Assembly: GCA_964577115.1 (NCBI GenBank)
Contig: CAZNXJ010000008.1
Location: 143,500 to 207,499 of the forward strand
Source: CAZNXJ01 sp964577115
GTDB lineage: Bacteria; Planctomycetota; Planctomycetia; Pirellulales; Pirellulaceae
Direction: 5' to 3'
DNA length: 64,000 bases
Shown: in pieces, positions 44,404 through 53,231 of the stretch
Layout: each line of letters begins with the position of its first letter
Position numbering within the stretch: the stretch's first letter is position 1
Program-made: the position numbers and the translations under genes
Notes under the pieces: model-generated
Databases searched by the model: none
Told to the model about the DNA's origin: nothing
What the model saw: only the letters and a program-made list of their open reading frames with translations

Positions 44404-44786
44404 AGTACATGCTGTTGATCTATGGCGCCGAGGACAGCTGGACCGAAGAGGAACGTAAGGCGTGCATGCTCGAGTCGATGGGCATCTGTGATCAACTTGC
44501 CGCCGAAGGCAAGTTTGTCGACGCTTCGCCCTTGCACTCGGTGACGACGGCCACGAGCGTTCGTGTACGCGATAACAAACGCATGGTTACCGACGGCCCG
44601 TTTGCGGAAACCACGGAACAGCTCGGCGGCTACTACATCATCGACGTGGACAATCTCGATGAGGCCATCGCGATCGCCAGTCGCTTGCCGCCGGCAAAGA
44701 AAGGCACGGTCGAAATTCGGCCTCTGTTTCCGCTGCCAGAGCGGCCGGAGAAGGAAGTGAGCGAGGCGAACGCCGTGGCTCGCTGA
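44400..44786 (+). CDS. YCII/DGPF-domain protein
   Basis: This 128-residue ferredoxin-like-fold protein has the DGPF motif, 'TDGPFAETTEQLGGYYIID' (about 64-82), and starts 'KYMLLIYGAEDSW'. It is typical of the DGPF/YCII group, which is often fused or linked to ECF sigma factors and of uncertain activity (possibly a metal-independent hydrolase or sensor). It is coupled to the upstream NTF2-like gene by an ATGA overlap. A terminator at 44827 ends the pair. Confidence 0.92.
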   Translation: MKYMLLIYGAEDSWTEEERKACMLESMGICDQLAAEGKFVDASPLHSVTTATSVRVRDNKRMVTDGPFAETTEQLGGYYIIDVDNLDEAIAIASRLPPAKKGTVEIRPLFPLPERPEKEVSEANAVAR

Positions 44787-44826
44787 CCGTCGCCACATAG
44801 TTCCGCGAGCGGCATCGCTATGCCAC

Positions 44827-44874
44827 AATGCGGTGCGTGGATCTTGAAGGGTCCATGCACCGCATTTTCGTTTT
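44827..44874 (+). terminator. Strong stem-loop terminator after the DGPF gene
   Basis: A 16-bp stem (44827-44842 with 44851-44866, two G-U pairs) is followed by TTCGTTTT. It lies between two plus-strand genes and separates the NTF2/DGPF pair from the DUF5722-like gene. Confidence 0.8.
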
Positions 44875-44925
44875 CGCTCCGCCGTATTCACGGCGGCTTC
44901 CTGCGTCTCAACGAAGGTCTGCTCG

Positions 44926-46629
44926 ATGATTCGACGTCTGCTTCCGTTCGCGTTCATCGCTGCCGCCGTTCTCTCGCCGTCCCTGCCCGGGACTCGCTTC
45001 ACGTCCGCCAATGAACTCGCCGCGACCGAGGCCGATCGTGCCTTGCTCGACTATCTCGAATGCGAGTTTCCCGCCGAAGTCACGCGCGTCGAACTTGATG
45101 CGAAGCAAGTCCATATCGAAGGCCGATCCACCGACCGCTCGGGCGAACTGCTGCTCGCAGAAATTCCGATCGATGCCGACGTGCTCGCGGAACGTCCCTT
45201 CGTATCGATGCACGCCGTGTCGCTCGACGCAGACGGGCACTTCCGCATCTCCCTCGACCGTCTCACAACCCGGGAGGATCGCAGCTGGGACCGGCTGCTC
45301 TCGCGGTGGGCCGTCGTAAGAAAAACGAACGACCAGATCGAGCTGCTATCGCACGCGCACTATGCCGACACGATTCAGGTTTCCGATCCGCCGCCGGCCC
45401 TAAAACCACGGACCCGCAAGGGGCTGGGAGCGCTCGGGCTGGGACGTCCGCTGAGCGACCTCGAGGACCTTGGCATATCCGCCGTCACGGTCAACATCAC
45501 GCTTCATGACATCATTCGGCTGACTCCGGCCGACCAATGTGATCCGCACGAGTTTGCCGGCCGGACGTGGTACGTGCCCCGAGGGACTCTGCGGCAACTC
45601 GATCGTACGCTGCGCGAAGCGGCAAGTCGCGAGCTGGTTGTTTCCGCAATCATTTTGCTCCCCCAGGCCCAAAACTACTCGGACCCCGAGTTCGGCCGCT
45701 TGATCGCGCATCCCGATGCCGATCCCTCGGGCATCTTCGTAATGCCAAATATGACGAATGCCGAGGCCGCTCTCGCGTACGCCGCAGCGCTCGACGTGCT
45801 CGCTCGCCGCTATAGCCAGGCGGACAGCGAACGCGGCCGGATTCACCATTGGATCATGCACAACGAAGTGAATTCAGGTTGGGTCTGGACGAATGCCGGT
45901 AAGAAATCGCCGCTCGCGTACATGGATCTCTACCACCGTTCCATGCGCGCGGCGCATCTTGTCGCTCGGCAGTACGATCCCCACGCCAAGGCGTTCATTT
46001 CGCTGGACCATCATTGGACGAGCCGGCACAACGAACAATGCTACCGCGGACGGGATATGCTCGAGGGTCTCGTCAAGTTCACCCACGCCGAAGGCGACTT
46101 CGAATGGGCGCTTGCCTATCACCCTTATCCCCAAGACCTCAGGAATCCACGCACGTGGGAAGACAACGAGGCAACGTTCTCGTTCAATACCCGCAAAATC
46201 ACGTTCAAGAACCTCGAAGTCCTCGATGCATGGATGCGGCAGCCCGCCGCGATGTACAAGGGCGAGCAGGTGCGCACGATCCATCTTAGCGAACAGGGGC
46301 TGAACTCGCGCAACTACTCAGAGCGGGCGCTGCGCAATCAGGCAGCGGGCATGGCCTACGCGTGGCACAAAATGAAGCCGATCGAATCTATCGAAGTGTT
46401 CCACTATCACAACTGGGTGGACAATCGCGGCGAATTTGGGCTCCGCATCGGACTGCGGAAATTCCCTGACGAGGCGGACGATCCGCTGGGCAAGAAACCG
46501 ATCTGGTACGTTTTTCAGGCGGCCGGTACGAACGACGAGTCGTCGGTTTTGGATCCGTACAAAGAGGTGATCGGTATCGAGGATTGGTCTGAAGTCCCGT
46601 ATCGCGGGACGATTGCACCGGCCGAGTAA
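44926..46629 (+). CDS. Secreted DUF5722-like protein, glycoside-hydrolase clan-A-like
   Basis: This 567-residue exported protein has signal peptide 'RRLLPFAFIAAAVLSPSLPG'. The N-terminal 150 residues are a beta-rich accessory part. The rest looks like a (beta/alpha)8 barrel with candidate acid/base 'MHNEVNSGWVW' and candidate nucleophile 'HLSEQGLNS'. These two glutamates are separated by about 140 residues, as in clan GH-A enzymes. 'DHHWTSRHNE' and 'LAYHPYPQDL' probably line the active site. I assign it to the DUF5722 group from memory with moderate confidence. Substrate unknown; a polysaccharide is likely. Monocistronic. Confidence 0.75.
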   Translation: MIRRLLPFAFIAAAVLSPSLPGTRFTSANELAATEADRALLDYLECEFPAEVTRVELDAKQVHIEGRSTDRSGELLLAEIPIDADVLAERPFVSMHAVSLDADGHFRISLDRLTTREDRSWDRLLSRWAVVRKTNDQIELLSHAHYADTIQVSDPPPALKPRTRKGLGALGLGRPLSDLEDLGISAVTVNITLHDIIRLTPADQCDPHEFAGRTWYVPRGTLRQLDRTLREAASRELVVSAIILLPQAQNYSDPEFGRLIAHPDADPSGIFVMPNMTNAEAALAYAAALDVLARRYSQADSERGRIHHWIMHNEVNSGWVWTNAGKKSPLAYMDLYHRSMRAAHLVARQYDPHAKAFISLDHHWTSRHNEQCYRGRDMLEGLVKFTHAEGDFEWALAYHPYPQDLRNPRTWEDNEATFSFNTRKITFKNLEVLDAWMRQPAAMYKGEQVRTIHLSEQGLNSRNYSERALRNQAAGMAYAWHKMKPIESIEVFHYHNWVDNRGEFGLRIGLRKFPDEADDPLGKKPIWYVFQAAGTNDESSVLDPYKEVIGIEDWSEVPYRGTIAPAE

Positions 46630-46983
46630 AGCAAGCCGAGAGCGCCAGCGTGAGCGGGTTCAGGAAACGATAGCCCAACTGCAAATATGCCCGGCGACGC
46701 TCCGTAGCATCGCCGGGCCGAGGCCGCCTAACCAGCTGAAAACGAGAACGGCCAGAAACGGGCGAGCGACGACGAATTGACGGCCCGCCCACGGATCGAC
46801 AAGTGCCTGAATTCCGCTCGCGCTACTCAGTGCCCCCGCGGCGGCTCCCTAGCGGAACCGCACGGCGCGGTCGTGAGCAGGTCCGGTCATCCTGTTCACG
46901 ATGTACCACCAACCGCCATTCTTCGTCCTCATCGATATCTCGTCCCCGCTCACTGCCGACACACGGTTCCCGTGGCTCTCAGC
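46630..46983. other. Intergenic region with a GC-rich hairpin
   Basis: About 350 bp between convergent genes. The only clear structure is the hairpin GCCCGGCGA (46689-46697) with TCGCCGGGC (46710-46718), 9-bp stem and 12-base loop, without T-run. Frames on either strand show no protein character. It may serve as a bidirectional terminator. Confidence 0.45.
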
Positions 46984-48972
46984 CTACGGTTCGAAACGCA
47001 CCTTATCTTCGCCGATAAGTCGAACGAGGTCCGGCAGATCGTACACCTCGAGCGCTCCGTGAACCGTACTGTCGAGTTGCCCGGCAGGTACGCTTTGGCG
47101 TACGAGCTCGGACCAGCTGGCAGGAACATTGCGGAGCGTCACCGAAGTAAATAGGTCGGGGCGCAGCGCCGCCGCGTGCAGCGCAACGATGCCAGCCTGT
47201 CCAACACCGATCAGGTGCACACCGCGCGGGTCCGTGCGATCTTTCTGGTAGAAAGCCACGAAATCGGCCGCAGCCAGGGCGTCTTCGACGCGCAGGCCGA
47301 CGAGTGATTGTTCGAGCAGGTACGCGAGATAGAACGTTTTCCAATCGCTTAGAAGCGGATTACGTTCGCCTGCCGCGGTTTCACCTTGGCCTCGCAGGTC
47401 GACCGTAACGACCGCATACCCCTGATCAACCAATTGCTCAATCGGCCCATCAGGTTGGGTATCGCCCAATTTGCCCGCCTCGTGCAGGTAAAGATAAGCA
47501 TCATCATCGGGAACCGGCGGATGAAATGTCAGAGCGGGCAAAGGAACTCCGGAATCGGTGGATAGGACGAGTTTGTCAATATGGTAACCGTCGCGAGCGA
47601 TTCGTCCCAAATCTTTCCACTGCGGCGGGGCGAGTTTGTCGAGCGACCGCACGCCAATGAGTTCCCGGATTCGCGTGCGAACGGCATCGGCCGGTTCGCT
47701 CTGCCAGCGTGCCTTTCGCTGTTCGGCCAACTTCGCTTCGTGCTCGGCATTCAAATCGAACACCGACCGTTCACCGGGGAGCCGCAGGACCTGGCCTTCC
47801 GGCGTACACAGGAGTTGTTCGGGAGGCCGAGTCGCAATTTCCCTCGCCTGGACGGGTTCATCGCGGCCGAGCAGCCAGCGCTGCATCCAATGAACGATCG
47901 TCGCGAGATTCTCGGGTTGCACGCCGTGGTTGCCTTCGATCTCGACCAGGTCAACACGCTCGGGGTATCCAAGCTTGCCATACCATCGTTTGGCCTGCCG
48001 GAACGTGTCCCAGGTGCCGAGGATATCGAAATAGTCACCGGTCGTCGCGCTGATCAACGTGGGGCGCGGAGCGCGCATCAGCACGTAGTCGGGATGATCG
48101 AGGCCGAAGGCGACTTGCCCATAAATGTTCTGTTCCGAGTCCTGTGGACCGATCGATTCGATGAGTCGTTCGAACGTCGTTAGATAGCATGCGGGAGCAG
48201 CGCAGGCGACGCGATCATCGAGCGCCATCACGTAACTGGTTAACGTTCCGCCTCCCGAGCAGCCCGTGAAGCCGATGCGATTGGCATCGATTTCCGGCCG
48301 CTCGCACACGTAGTCGATGGCTCGCATCGCGTCCCAGACGCGGTAGCGTGCTGTATTGCGACCGACGAGAATGCTGCCGGCACCGATCAGGAAGTGCTCG
48401 GTCGTTGTCGATTCAAATTGCGGCTTCCCATCCCCGGTCAGAATTTGCGACCGCTCGCCTTGCCCGATAGGGTCAAAGCATAGAGCGGCCATGCCGTGCT
48501 GCGCGAGCATGATGCCGAAACGCTGGTTGTATTCGGCCGTTTTGGCCGTGCGGCTATGCCCGCTCGACACAACCACGGCCGGAACTGGCTGTCCCGCTTC
48601 AGGAAGGTACAAATTGGCCGTAACGTGGTGATTCGGTTGGCTCGCAAAAATCACCTTCTCGATTCGGTATCCGTCCGCTTGGATTGTGCCGACAGTACGG
48701 GCATCGAGCGGTGTACGTTCGGGTAGTCCGCCGAGCCGTTCGATCATGAACGCGCGCAAACGTTGTTGGTGCTGACGAATGGCATCCTCGGTCTGAAGCG
48801 TTTCGTACGTAGCCTTGCGCTGCGCGAGTGCCGCGAACGCTTGCTCGTGGAGGTGTCGATCGAGTCGCGCGGCAGCGTGCTCGTCGGCGGTCAGGCATTG
48901 AAGTTCGTCCGCGGCGGTCGCACGGCTGGCCAACCAGGCGCACAGCAGTAGCGCGAGGGCAAGTTGTCTCAT
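46984..48972 (-). CDS. Secreted double alpha/beta-hydrolase protein (active N-domain, degenerate C-domain)
   Basis: This 662-residue protein has signal peptide 'RQLALALLLCAWLASRATA'. The first alpha/beta-hydrolase domain (about 100-380) has the nucleophile elbow 'GCSGGG' with S239 and preceding strand 'AALCFDPIGQGER', like acetyl-xylan-esterase/prolyl-oligopeptidase-type enzymes of planctomycetes. The second domain (about 430-660) has the same order of strands, but its elbow reads 'GVGQAG', so the serine is lost. Probably an exported carbohydrate esterase or peptidase, with the second domain structural. ATG 48972 follows GGGAG. The gene at 50042 has the same design with the roles of the domains reversed. 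Confidence 0.8.
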   Translation of the reverse strand: MRQLALALLLCAWLASRATAADELQCLTADEHAAARLDRHLHEQAFAALAQRKATYETLQTEDAIRQHQQRLRAFMIERLGGLPERTPLDARTVGTIQADGYRIEKVIFASQPNHHVTANLYLPEAGQPVPAVVVSSGHSRTAKTAEYNQRFGIMLAQHGMAALCFDPIGQGERSQILTGDGKPQFESTTTEHFLIGAGSILVGRNTARYRVWDAMRAIDYVCERPEIDANRIGFTGCSGGGTLTSYVMALDDRVACAAPACYLTTFERLIESIGPQDSEQNIYGQVAFGLDHPDYVLMRAPRPTLISATTGDYFDILGTWDTFRQAKRWYGKLGYPERVDLVEIEGNHGVQPENLATIVHWMQRWLLGRDEPVQAREIATRPPEQLLCTPEGQVLRLPGERSVFDLNAEHEAKLAEQRKARWQSEPADAVRTRIRELIGVRSLDKLAPPQWKDLGRIARDGYHIDKLVLSTDSGVPLPALTFHPPVPDDDAYLYLHEAGKLGDTQPDGPIEQLVDQGYAVVTVDLRGQGETAAGERNPLLSDWKTFYLAYLLEQSLVGLRVEDALAAADFVAFYQKDRTDPRGVHLIGVGQAGIVALHAAALRPDLFTSVTLRNVPASWSELVRQSVPAGQLDSTVHGALEVYDLPDLVRLIGEDKVRFEP

Positions 48973-49291
48973 GGCTGAATCTCCCGGGATCAAGCAGTCA
49001 GAAAGAGCGATTGTAGCGCCATCCACCCAGCAATGGAAACGTCCCACCGTTCATTGGTCAGCACACATCCACCGCGCGTAACCGCTAAACCAGAGGGAAA
49101 CGATGCCGCCACCATCGCATGCGCGTGAAGAGGAAGCAGAAGGATGAATGCGAAACGGTGAATTGCCGGGCGAACCTTTTCCGCTTCCTCCCTCTCTGAC
49201 TTCATTCCTTATTCCCGCCTTTTCTTCCCAGTCCCTCCTCCGACCGCGCCCACGTACAATTTCGGCAACGCGTTATCAAAAGGAGCCGCGC

Positions 49292-49990
49292 ATGATCACG
49301 ATCCGACGAGCACACGAGCGGGGACACGCTAACCACGGTTGGCTGGATACGTACCACACGTTTTCTTTCGACACGTATCGCGACCCCGAGCACACAAGGT
49401 TTCGCTCGCTCCGAGTGATGAACGAGGATATTGTCGCGCCCGGCCAAGGCTTCGACACGCACCCGCATCGTGACATGGAAATCGTGACGTACGTGCTCGA
49501 GGGAGCTCTCGAGCATCGCGATTCGATGGGCAATGGCGAGATTCTACGAGCCGGCGAATTCCAGCGAATGTCGGCCGGAACGGGAATCACGCATAGCGAG
49601 TTCAACCCGTCGGACACCGAACCGGTCCATCTTTATCAGATCTGGATTTTTCCCGAAAAGCGCGGCATCGAGCCGAGCTACGAACAGAAGCGTTTCCCTG
49701 AAAGCGAGCGTCGAAACAAGCTTCAATTGGTAGCAGCACCCAACGGAGACAACGACGCTCTTCGCATTCACCAGGACGTGCGCATTTACCTCGGAGCGTT
49801 CGACTCACCGGCCGCCATCCATCACGAACTTGCTGAAGGCCGATACGCATGGCTCCAGGTGATCCGTGGCAGCGTTCTGCTTAACGGCCACGAGCTGAAC
49901 ACAAGCGATGGAGCGGCCATCAGCGACGAACGCAACCTCACGATTAAAGCTGATGCGCCCGCCGAGATCATGCTCTTCGACCTCGCCTAA
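49292..49990 (+). CDS. Pirin family bicupin protein
   Basis: This 232-residue pirin has the metal site in 'FDTHPHRDMEIVTYVLEG' plus 'LEHRD' (His, His, His, Glu), an N-terminal 'ERGHANHGWLDTYHTFSF' and 'GTGITHSEFN'. Pirins of the YhhW/YhaK group have quercetinase activity or act as iron-dependent regulators. ATG 49292 follows AGGAG; the longer reading from 49148 is poor. The double-hydrolase gene follows 51 bp later. Confidence 0.93.
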   Translation: MITIRRAHERGHANHGWLDTYHTFSFDTYRDPEHTRFRSLRVMNEDIVAPGQGFDTHPHRDMEIVTYVLEGALEHRDSMGNGEILRAGEFQRMSAGTGITHSEFNPSDTEPVHLYQIWIFPEKRGIEPSYEQKRFPESERRNKLQLVAAPNGDNDALRIHQDVRIYLGAFDSPAAIHHELAEGRYAWLQVIRGSVLLNGHELNTSDGAAISDERNLTIKADAPAEIMLFDLA

Positions 49991-50041
49991 CCCAACCGCC
50001 GCCACAGCACTTCCGTGTTGCCTCCTTGATCCTTTTCTTCC

Positions 50042-52381
50042 ATGCCGCACATGCGAGCCATCCTCAGCATCCTTCTCGTTCTGCTCGGCCCATTTACGTT
50101 GTCTTTGGACGCTCAATCGGTCGAGCGCCGAGCGGATCTACCTCCCGAGCCGCTGACCGGGACCGAACTGCTGACGCTGGACGGCGATCCAGCGGAACTG
50201 ATGGTGGCGGGGGTCGATCGCTTCCTACTGCGTGAACTAACGTTATCCGTCGAGCGCCGTGCGGCGCACTGGCAGCGTAATTTTTCTTCACCCGAGGCAT
50301 ACGAGCGATCGGTCGAGCCGAATCGACAGCGACTGGCTTCCATGTTGGGCCTGATCGACTCACGCGTTCCGGCAAAAGAAATCGAGCTGCTCGCGACAAC
50401 TCGGCGACCGGCCCGACTGGCGCGCGGCGAGCAATACGACGTGTTCGCGGTGCGCTGGCCCACTCTGCCGGGCGTTCATGGCGAGGGATTACTGCTACAG
50501 CCTGTCGATCGCAGTCCCATCGCCGGCGTTGTGCTCATTCCGGATTGCGAACAGTTGCCCGAGCAACTCGCAGGACTTATTCCGGGGCTCGCTCCACCCC
50601 AGCAGATTGCGCGGCGGCTCGCCGAGAATGGATGCCGGGTGCTCGTACCAGCGCTGATCGACCGCGGCCGCGAGCTTTCCGTCGTTGCTAATGGCCGCCG
50701 TCGCTCGACAGCCACCCATCGCGAAATTCTCTATCGCAGTGCCTATCAGATGGGCCGCCATCTGATAGGCTACGAGCTGCAAAAGGTGTTCGCCGCCACT
50801 GACGCGCTCGCGCTCGACGCGTCCTTGCCGATCGGCATCCTTGGCTTTGGCGAAGGCGGCATGTTGGCCCTCTACGCCGGCGCGCTCGACCGGCGGATCA
50901 ATGTGACGGCGGTCAGCGGTTATTTCGGGCCGCGCGAGGAGCTATGGCGCGAGCCGATTGACCGCAATGTGTTTGGCCTGTTGCGCGAATTTGGCGATGC
51001 AGAAATCGCGTCCCTCATCGCCCCACGCCCGCTGCTGATCGAGGCCTCGGCGGGACCGACGCTCGTCATTGAACCGGGCTCGGACAGCGCCCCGGCCGAA
51101 CTGCGTACGCCGCCACTTGATCGTGTCCGGGAGGAACGTCGCCGCACGATGAAGCTGCTAGCCGGGTTCACCGAACCCCCGATCATCGAACTACTGGTCA
51201 GCGATAACGGGGCAGGGGCATTTGGCAGCGAGCCATGGCTGAGCCGTTTCGTTCAGTTGCTCGCGGGTCAGCCGCTTGTTCCCTTGGGCCCAGCTCCCGA
51301 ACGGCTCACCACGAAGTTTGATACGGACGTGCGCCGAGCACGACAGTTCGATGAGTTAGCAAGGTTCTCGCAAGAGCTTGTCGATCAAGGACCAACAATG
51401 CGTGAATCGTTTCTCGCAGAGCTTAACCGAAATAGCGTCGAAGAGCTGGAGGCGACCAGCAGCACGTATCGGCGCTATTTGCAGCAAGAAATTCTCGGGC
51501 ACCTCGATATGCCAAAGCGAGCCGCTCGGCCACGCACACGGCGCGTGTATGACGAGCCCGAATTTGTCGGCTACCAGGTCGTGCTCGACGTCTTCGACGA
51601 CGTAATGCTGTACGGAATCCTCCTGATCCCCAAGGGTCTTACCGCCGGGGAGCGCCGTCCGGTCGTCGTATGCCAACACGGGCTGGAAGGGCGCGCGGAA
51701 TACGCGGTAGAGGGCGATCACACCTCGTACCGAGCATTTGGCGCGCGGCTAGCTCGCGAGGGCTTTGTTGTCTTCGCGCCGCAGCATCTCTACCGAGGGG
51801 GCGACGCGTTTCGCACCTTGCAGCGGAAGGCGAACCCGCTGAAGCAATCGCTGTTCTCGATCATGGTGGCACAGCACGAGCAGCTACTCGAATGGCTCGC
51901 GCAGTTGGAATTCGTCGATCCCAAGCGGATTGCGTTCTATGGCATTTCATACGGTGGCAAGTCCGCCATGCGCATTCCGGCCGTGCTGCCGGGCTATTGC
52001 CTTGCGATCTGTTCTTCGGATTTCAGCGACTGGATCGCACGCACGGTGTCGCGGCGTTACGAGGCGGGATACCTGGGTCACAATGAATACGAAATCTTCG
52101 AGTTTGGATTGGGCAGCCATTTCAACTATGGCGATTTGGCCGCGCTAATTTGCCCGCGGCCGCTGATGGTCGAGGAGTTCCATCGAGCGGGACGTGTTGC
52201 CGAGCGGAATCGCGCGGAGTACTCGCGTGTCGAGCTGCTTTACGAGAACCTGGGCATTGCGTCACGCACCGAGATCGCTCACTGGGGAGCCTACCAGCCA
52301 AGTGATCGGTACACCGAACGCAGAACATTCAACTTCCTACACCGCCATCTGCGCGCCAATGAAAACGGGAAGGCTGAATAG
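50042..52381 (+). CDS. Secreted double alpha/beta-hydrolase protein (degenerate N-domain, active C-domain)
   Basis: This 779-residue exported protein has signal peptide 'RAILSILLVLLGPFTLSLDAQ'. The first alpha/beta-hydrolase domain (about 120-410) has a damaged elbow, 'GFGEGG' near residue 268 (glycine where serine is expected). The second (about 490-775) has an intact elbow 'GISYGG' near residue 636 (S636), 'VVCQHGLEGR' as oxyanion strand and a late 'AHWGAY' that may supply the histidine. Domain roles are reversed relative to the gene at 46984-48972. Exported esterase or peptidase, substrate unknown. Downstream of the pirin gene, perhaps in one transcript. Confidence 0.8.
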   Translation: MPHMRAILSILLVLLGPFTLSLDAQSVERRADLPPEPLTGTELLTLDGDPAELMVAGVDRFLLRELTLSVERRAAHWQRNFSSPEAYERSVEPNRQRLASMLGLIDSRVPAKEIELLATTRRPARLARGEQYDVFAVRWPTLPGVHGEGLLLQPVDRSPIAGVVLIPDCEQLPEQLAGLIPGLAPPQQIARRLAENGCRVLVPALIDRGRELSVVANGRRRSTATHREILYRSAYQMGRHLIGYELQKVFAATDALALDASLPIGILGFGEGGMLALYAGALDRRINVTAVSGYFGPREELWREPIDRNVFGLLREFGDAEIASLIAPRPLLIEASAGPTLVIEPGSDSAPAELRTPPLDRVREERRRTMKLLAGFTEPPIIELLVSDNGAGAFGSEPWLSRFVQLLAGQPLVPLGPAPERLTTKFDTDVRRARQFDELARFSQELVDQGPTMRESFLAELNRNSVEELEATSSTYRRYLQQEILGHLDMPKRAARPRTRRVYDEPEFVGYQVVLDVFDDVMLYGILLIPKGLTAGERRPVVVCQHGLEGRAEYAVEGDHTSYRAFGARLAREGFVVFAPQHLYRGGDAFRTLQRKANPLKQSLFSIMVAQHEQLLEWLAQLEFVDPKRIAFYGISYGGKSAMRIPAVLPGYCLAICSSDFSDWIARTVSRRYEAGYLGHNEYEIFEFGLGSHFNYGDLAALICPRPLMVEEFHRAGRVAERNRAEYSRVELLYENLGIASRTEIAHWGAYQPSDRYTERRTFNFLHRHLRANENGKAE

Positions 52382-52536
52382 GAACGCGGTCGTCCGAACG
52401 CGGGACACCCTGGATTAGCCCAATCCATGGGGCGGCCACGAGGCGCGTAAGCAGCGACCATGTCGTTGCGCAATGCGGCGAACCACTCGGCCGGTACGGC
52501 AGCCCAGGCGGCGCCGGCCGTTCGTTCGTCGCCGAA

Positions 52537-53112
52537 TCACGACCCGCGGTCGATCTCGTAGCACAGTTGCACGAACGCGCTACCGAAGGTGCGTGTGTCC
52601 ACGAGGCGCAGCGGAGGCGATACGATCGCTCGTGGAAGCAGCGGTTTGCCGGCGCCGAGCGTCACAGAAGCAATCGTTACAATTAGTTCATCGAGCAGTC
52701 CCGCATCGTGGAACTGGCCGGCGAAATCGCCGCCACCGACGACCCAGAGGTTCTTCCCACCCGCCGCGCGCAACATCTCGCTGTGAAACTCCGCGACGTT
52801 CCCCTGAGCGAACCGGAGGTCCGCTCCCTCGATGCGTGGGAGCGTCCGATGCGTAAAGACCCACGTCGGCTGTTCATAGGGCCACGATTCGCCTTGTCCG
52901 GCCGCGCTGTTCAAATGGTTCAGGACCCATTCGTAGGTCGCCGCGCCCATCGCGAGCGCTCCGACGTTCGCAATGAACTCGGGGTAATCATCGGTGGCCG
53001 AATCGCCAAATTGAAACAGCCAGTCCAGCGACTGCTGAGGATCCGCGATGAAGCCGTCCAGTGTCGCGGCCGTATAGTACTGCGTTTTCGCCTTGCGTGC
53101 AGCGTCAGCCAT
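52537..53112 (-). CDS. Dihydrofolate reductase family (RibD C-terminal-like) protein
   Basis: This 191-residue protein has the RibD_C/DHFR-like fold. Motifs are 'YYTAATLDGFIAD', 'GALAMGAATYEWVL', 'VFTHRT', 'NLWVVGGGDFAGQF' and 'LDELIVTIASVTLGAGKPLL'. Members are NADPH-binding reductases with unknown substrates, distinct from FolA and from the riboflavin enzyme. It is a single gene with an ATG at 53112, convergent with the double-hydrolase gene. Confidence 0.9.
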   Translation of the reverse strand: MADAARKAKTQYYTAATLDGFIADPQQSLDWLFQFGDSATDDYPEFIANVGALAMGAATYEWVLNHLNSAAGQGESWPYEQPTWVFTHRTLPRIEGADLRFAQGNVAEFHSEMLRAAGGKNLWVVGGGDFAGQFHDAGLLDELIVTIASVTLGAGKPLLPRAIVSPPLRLVDTRTFGSAFVQLCYEIDRGS

Positions 53113-53231
53113 CGGTGCTCACTTGCTTTGTTAGAAGGCTCGGCGTCTCGCGCAACTCGGTTCCTCACTCTGGTCCCCACGGCCGGCGCTCGATGTCGTG
53201 ATAATTCGGCGCACCATTCCGCCGAATGCCG

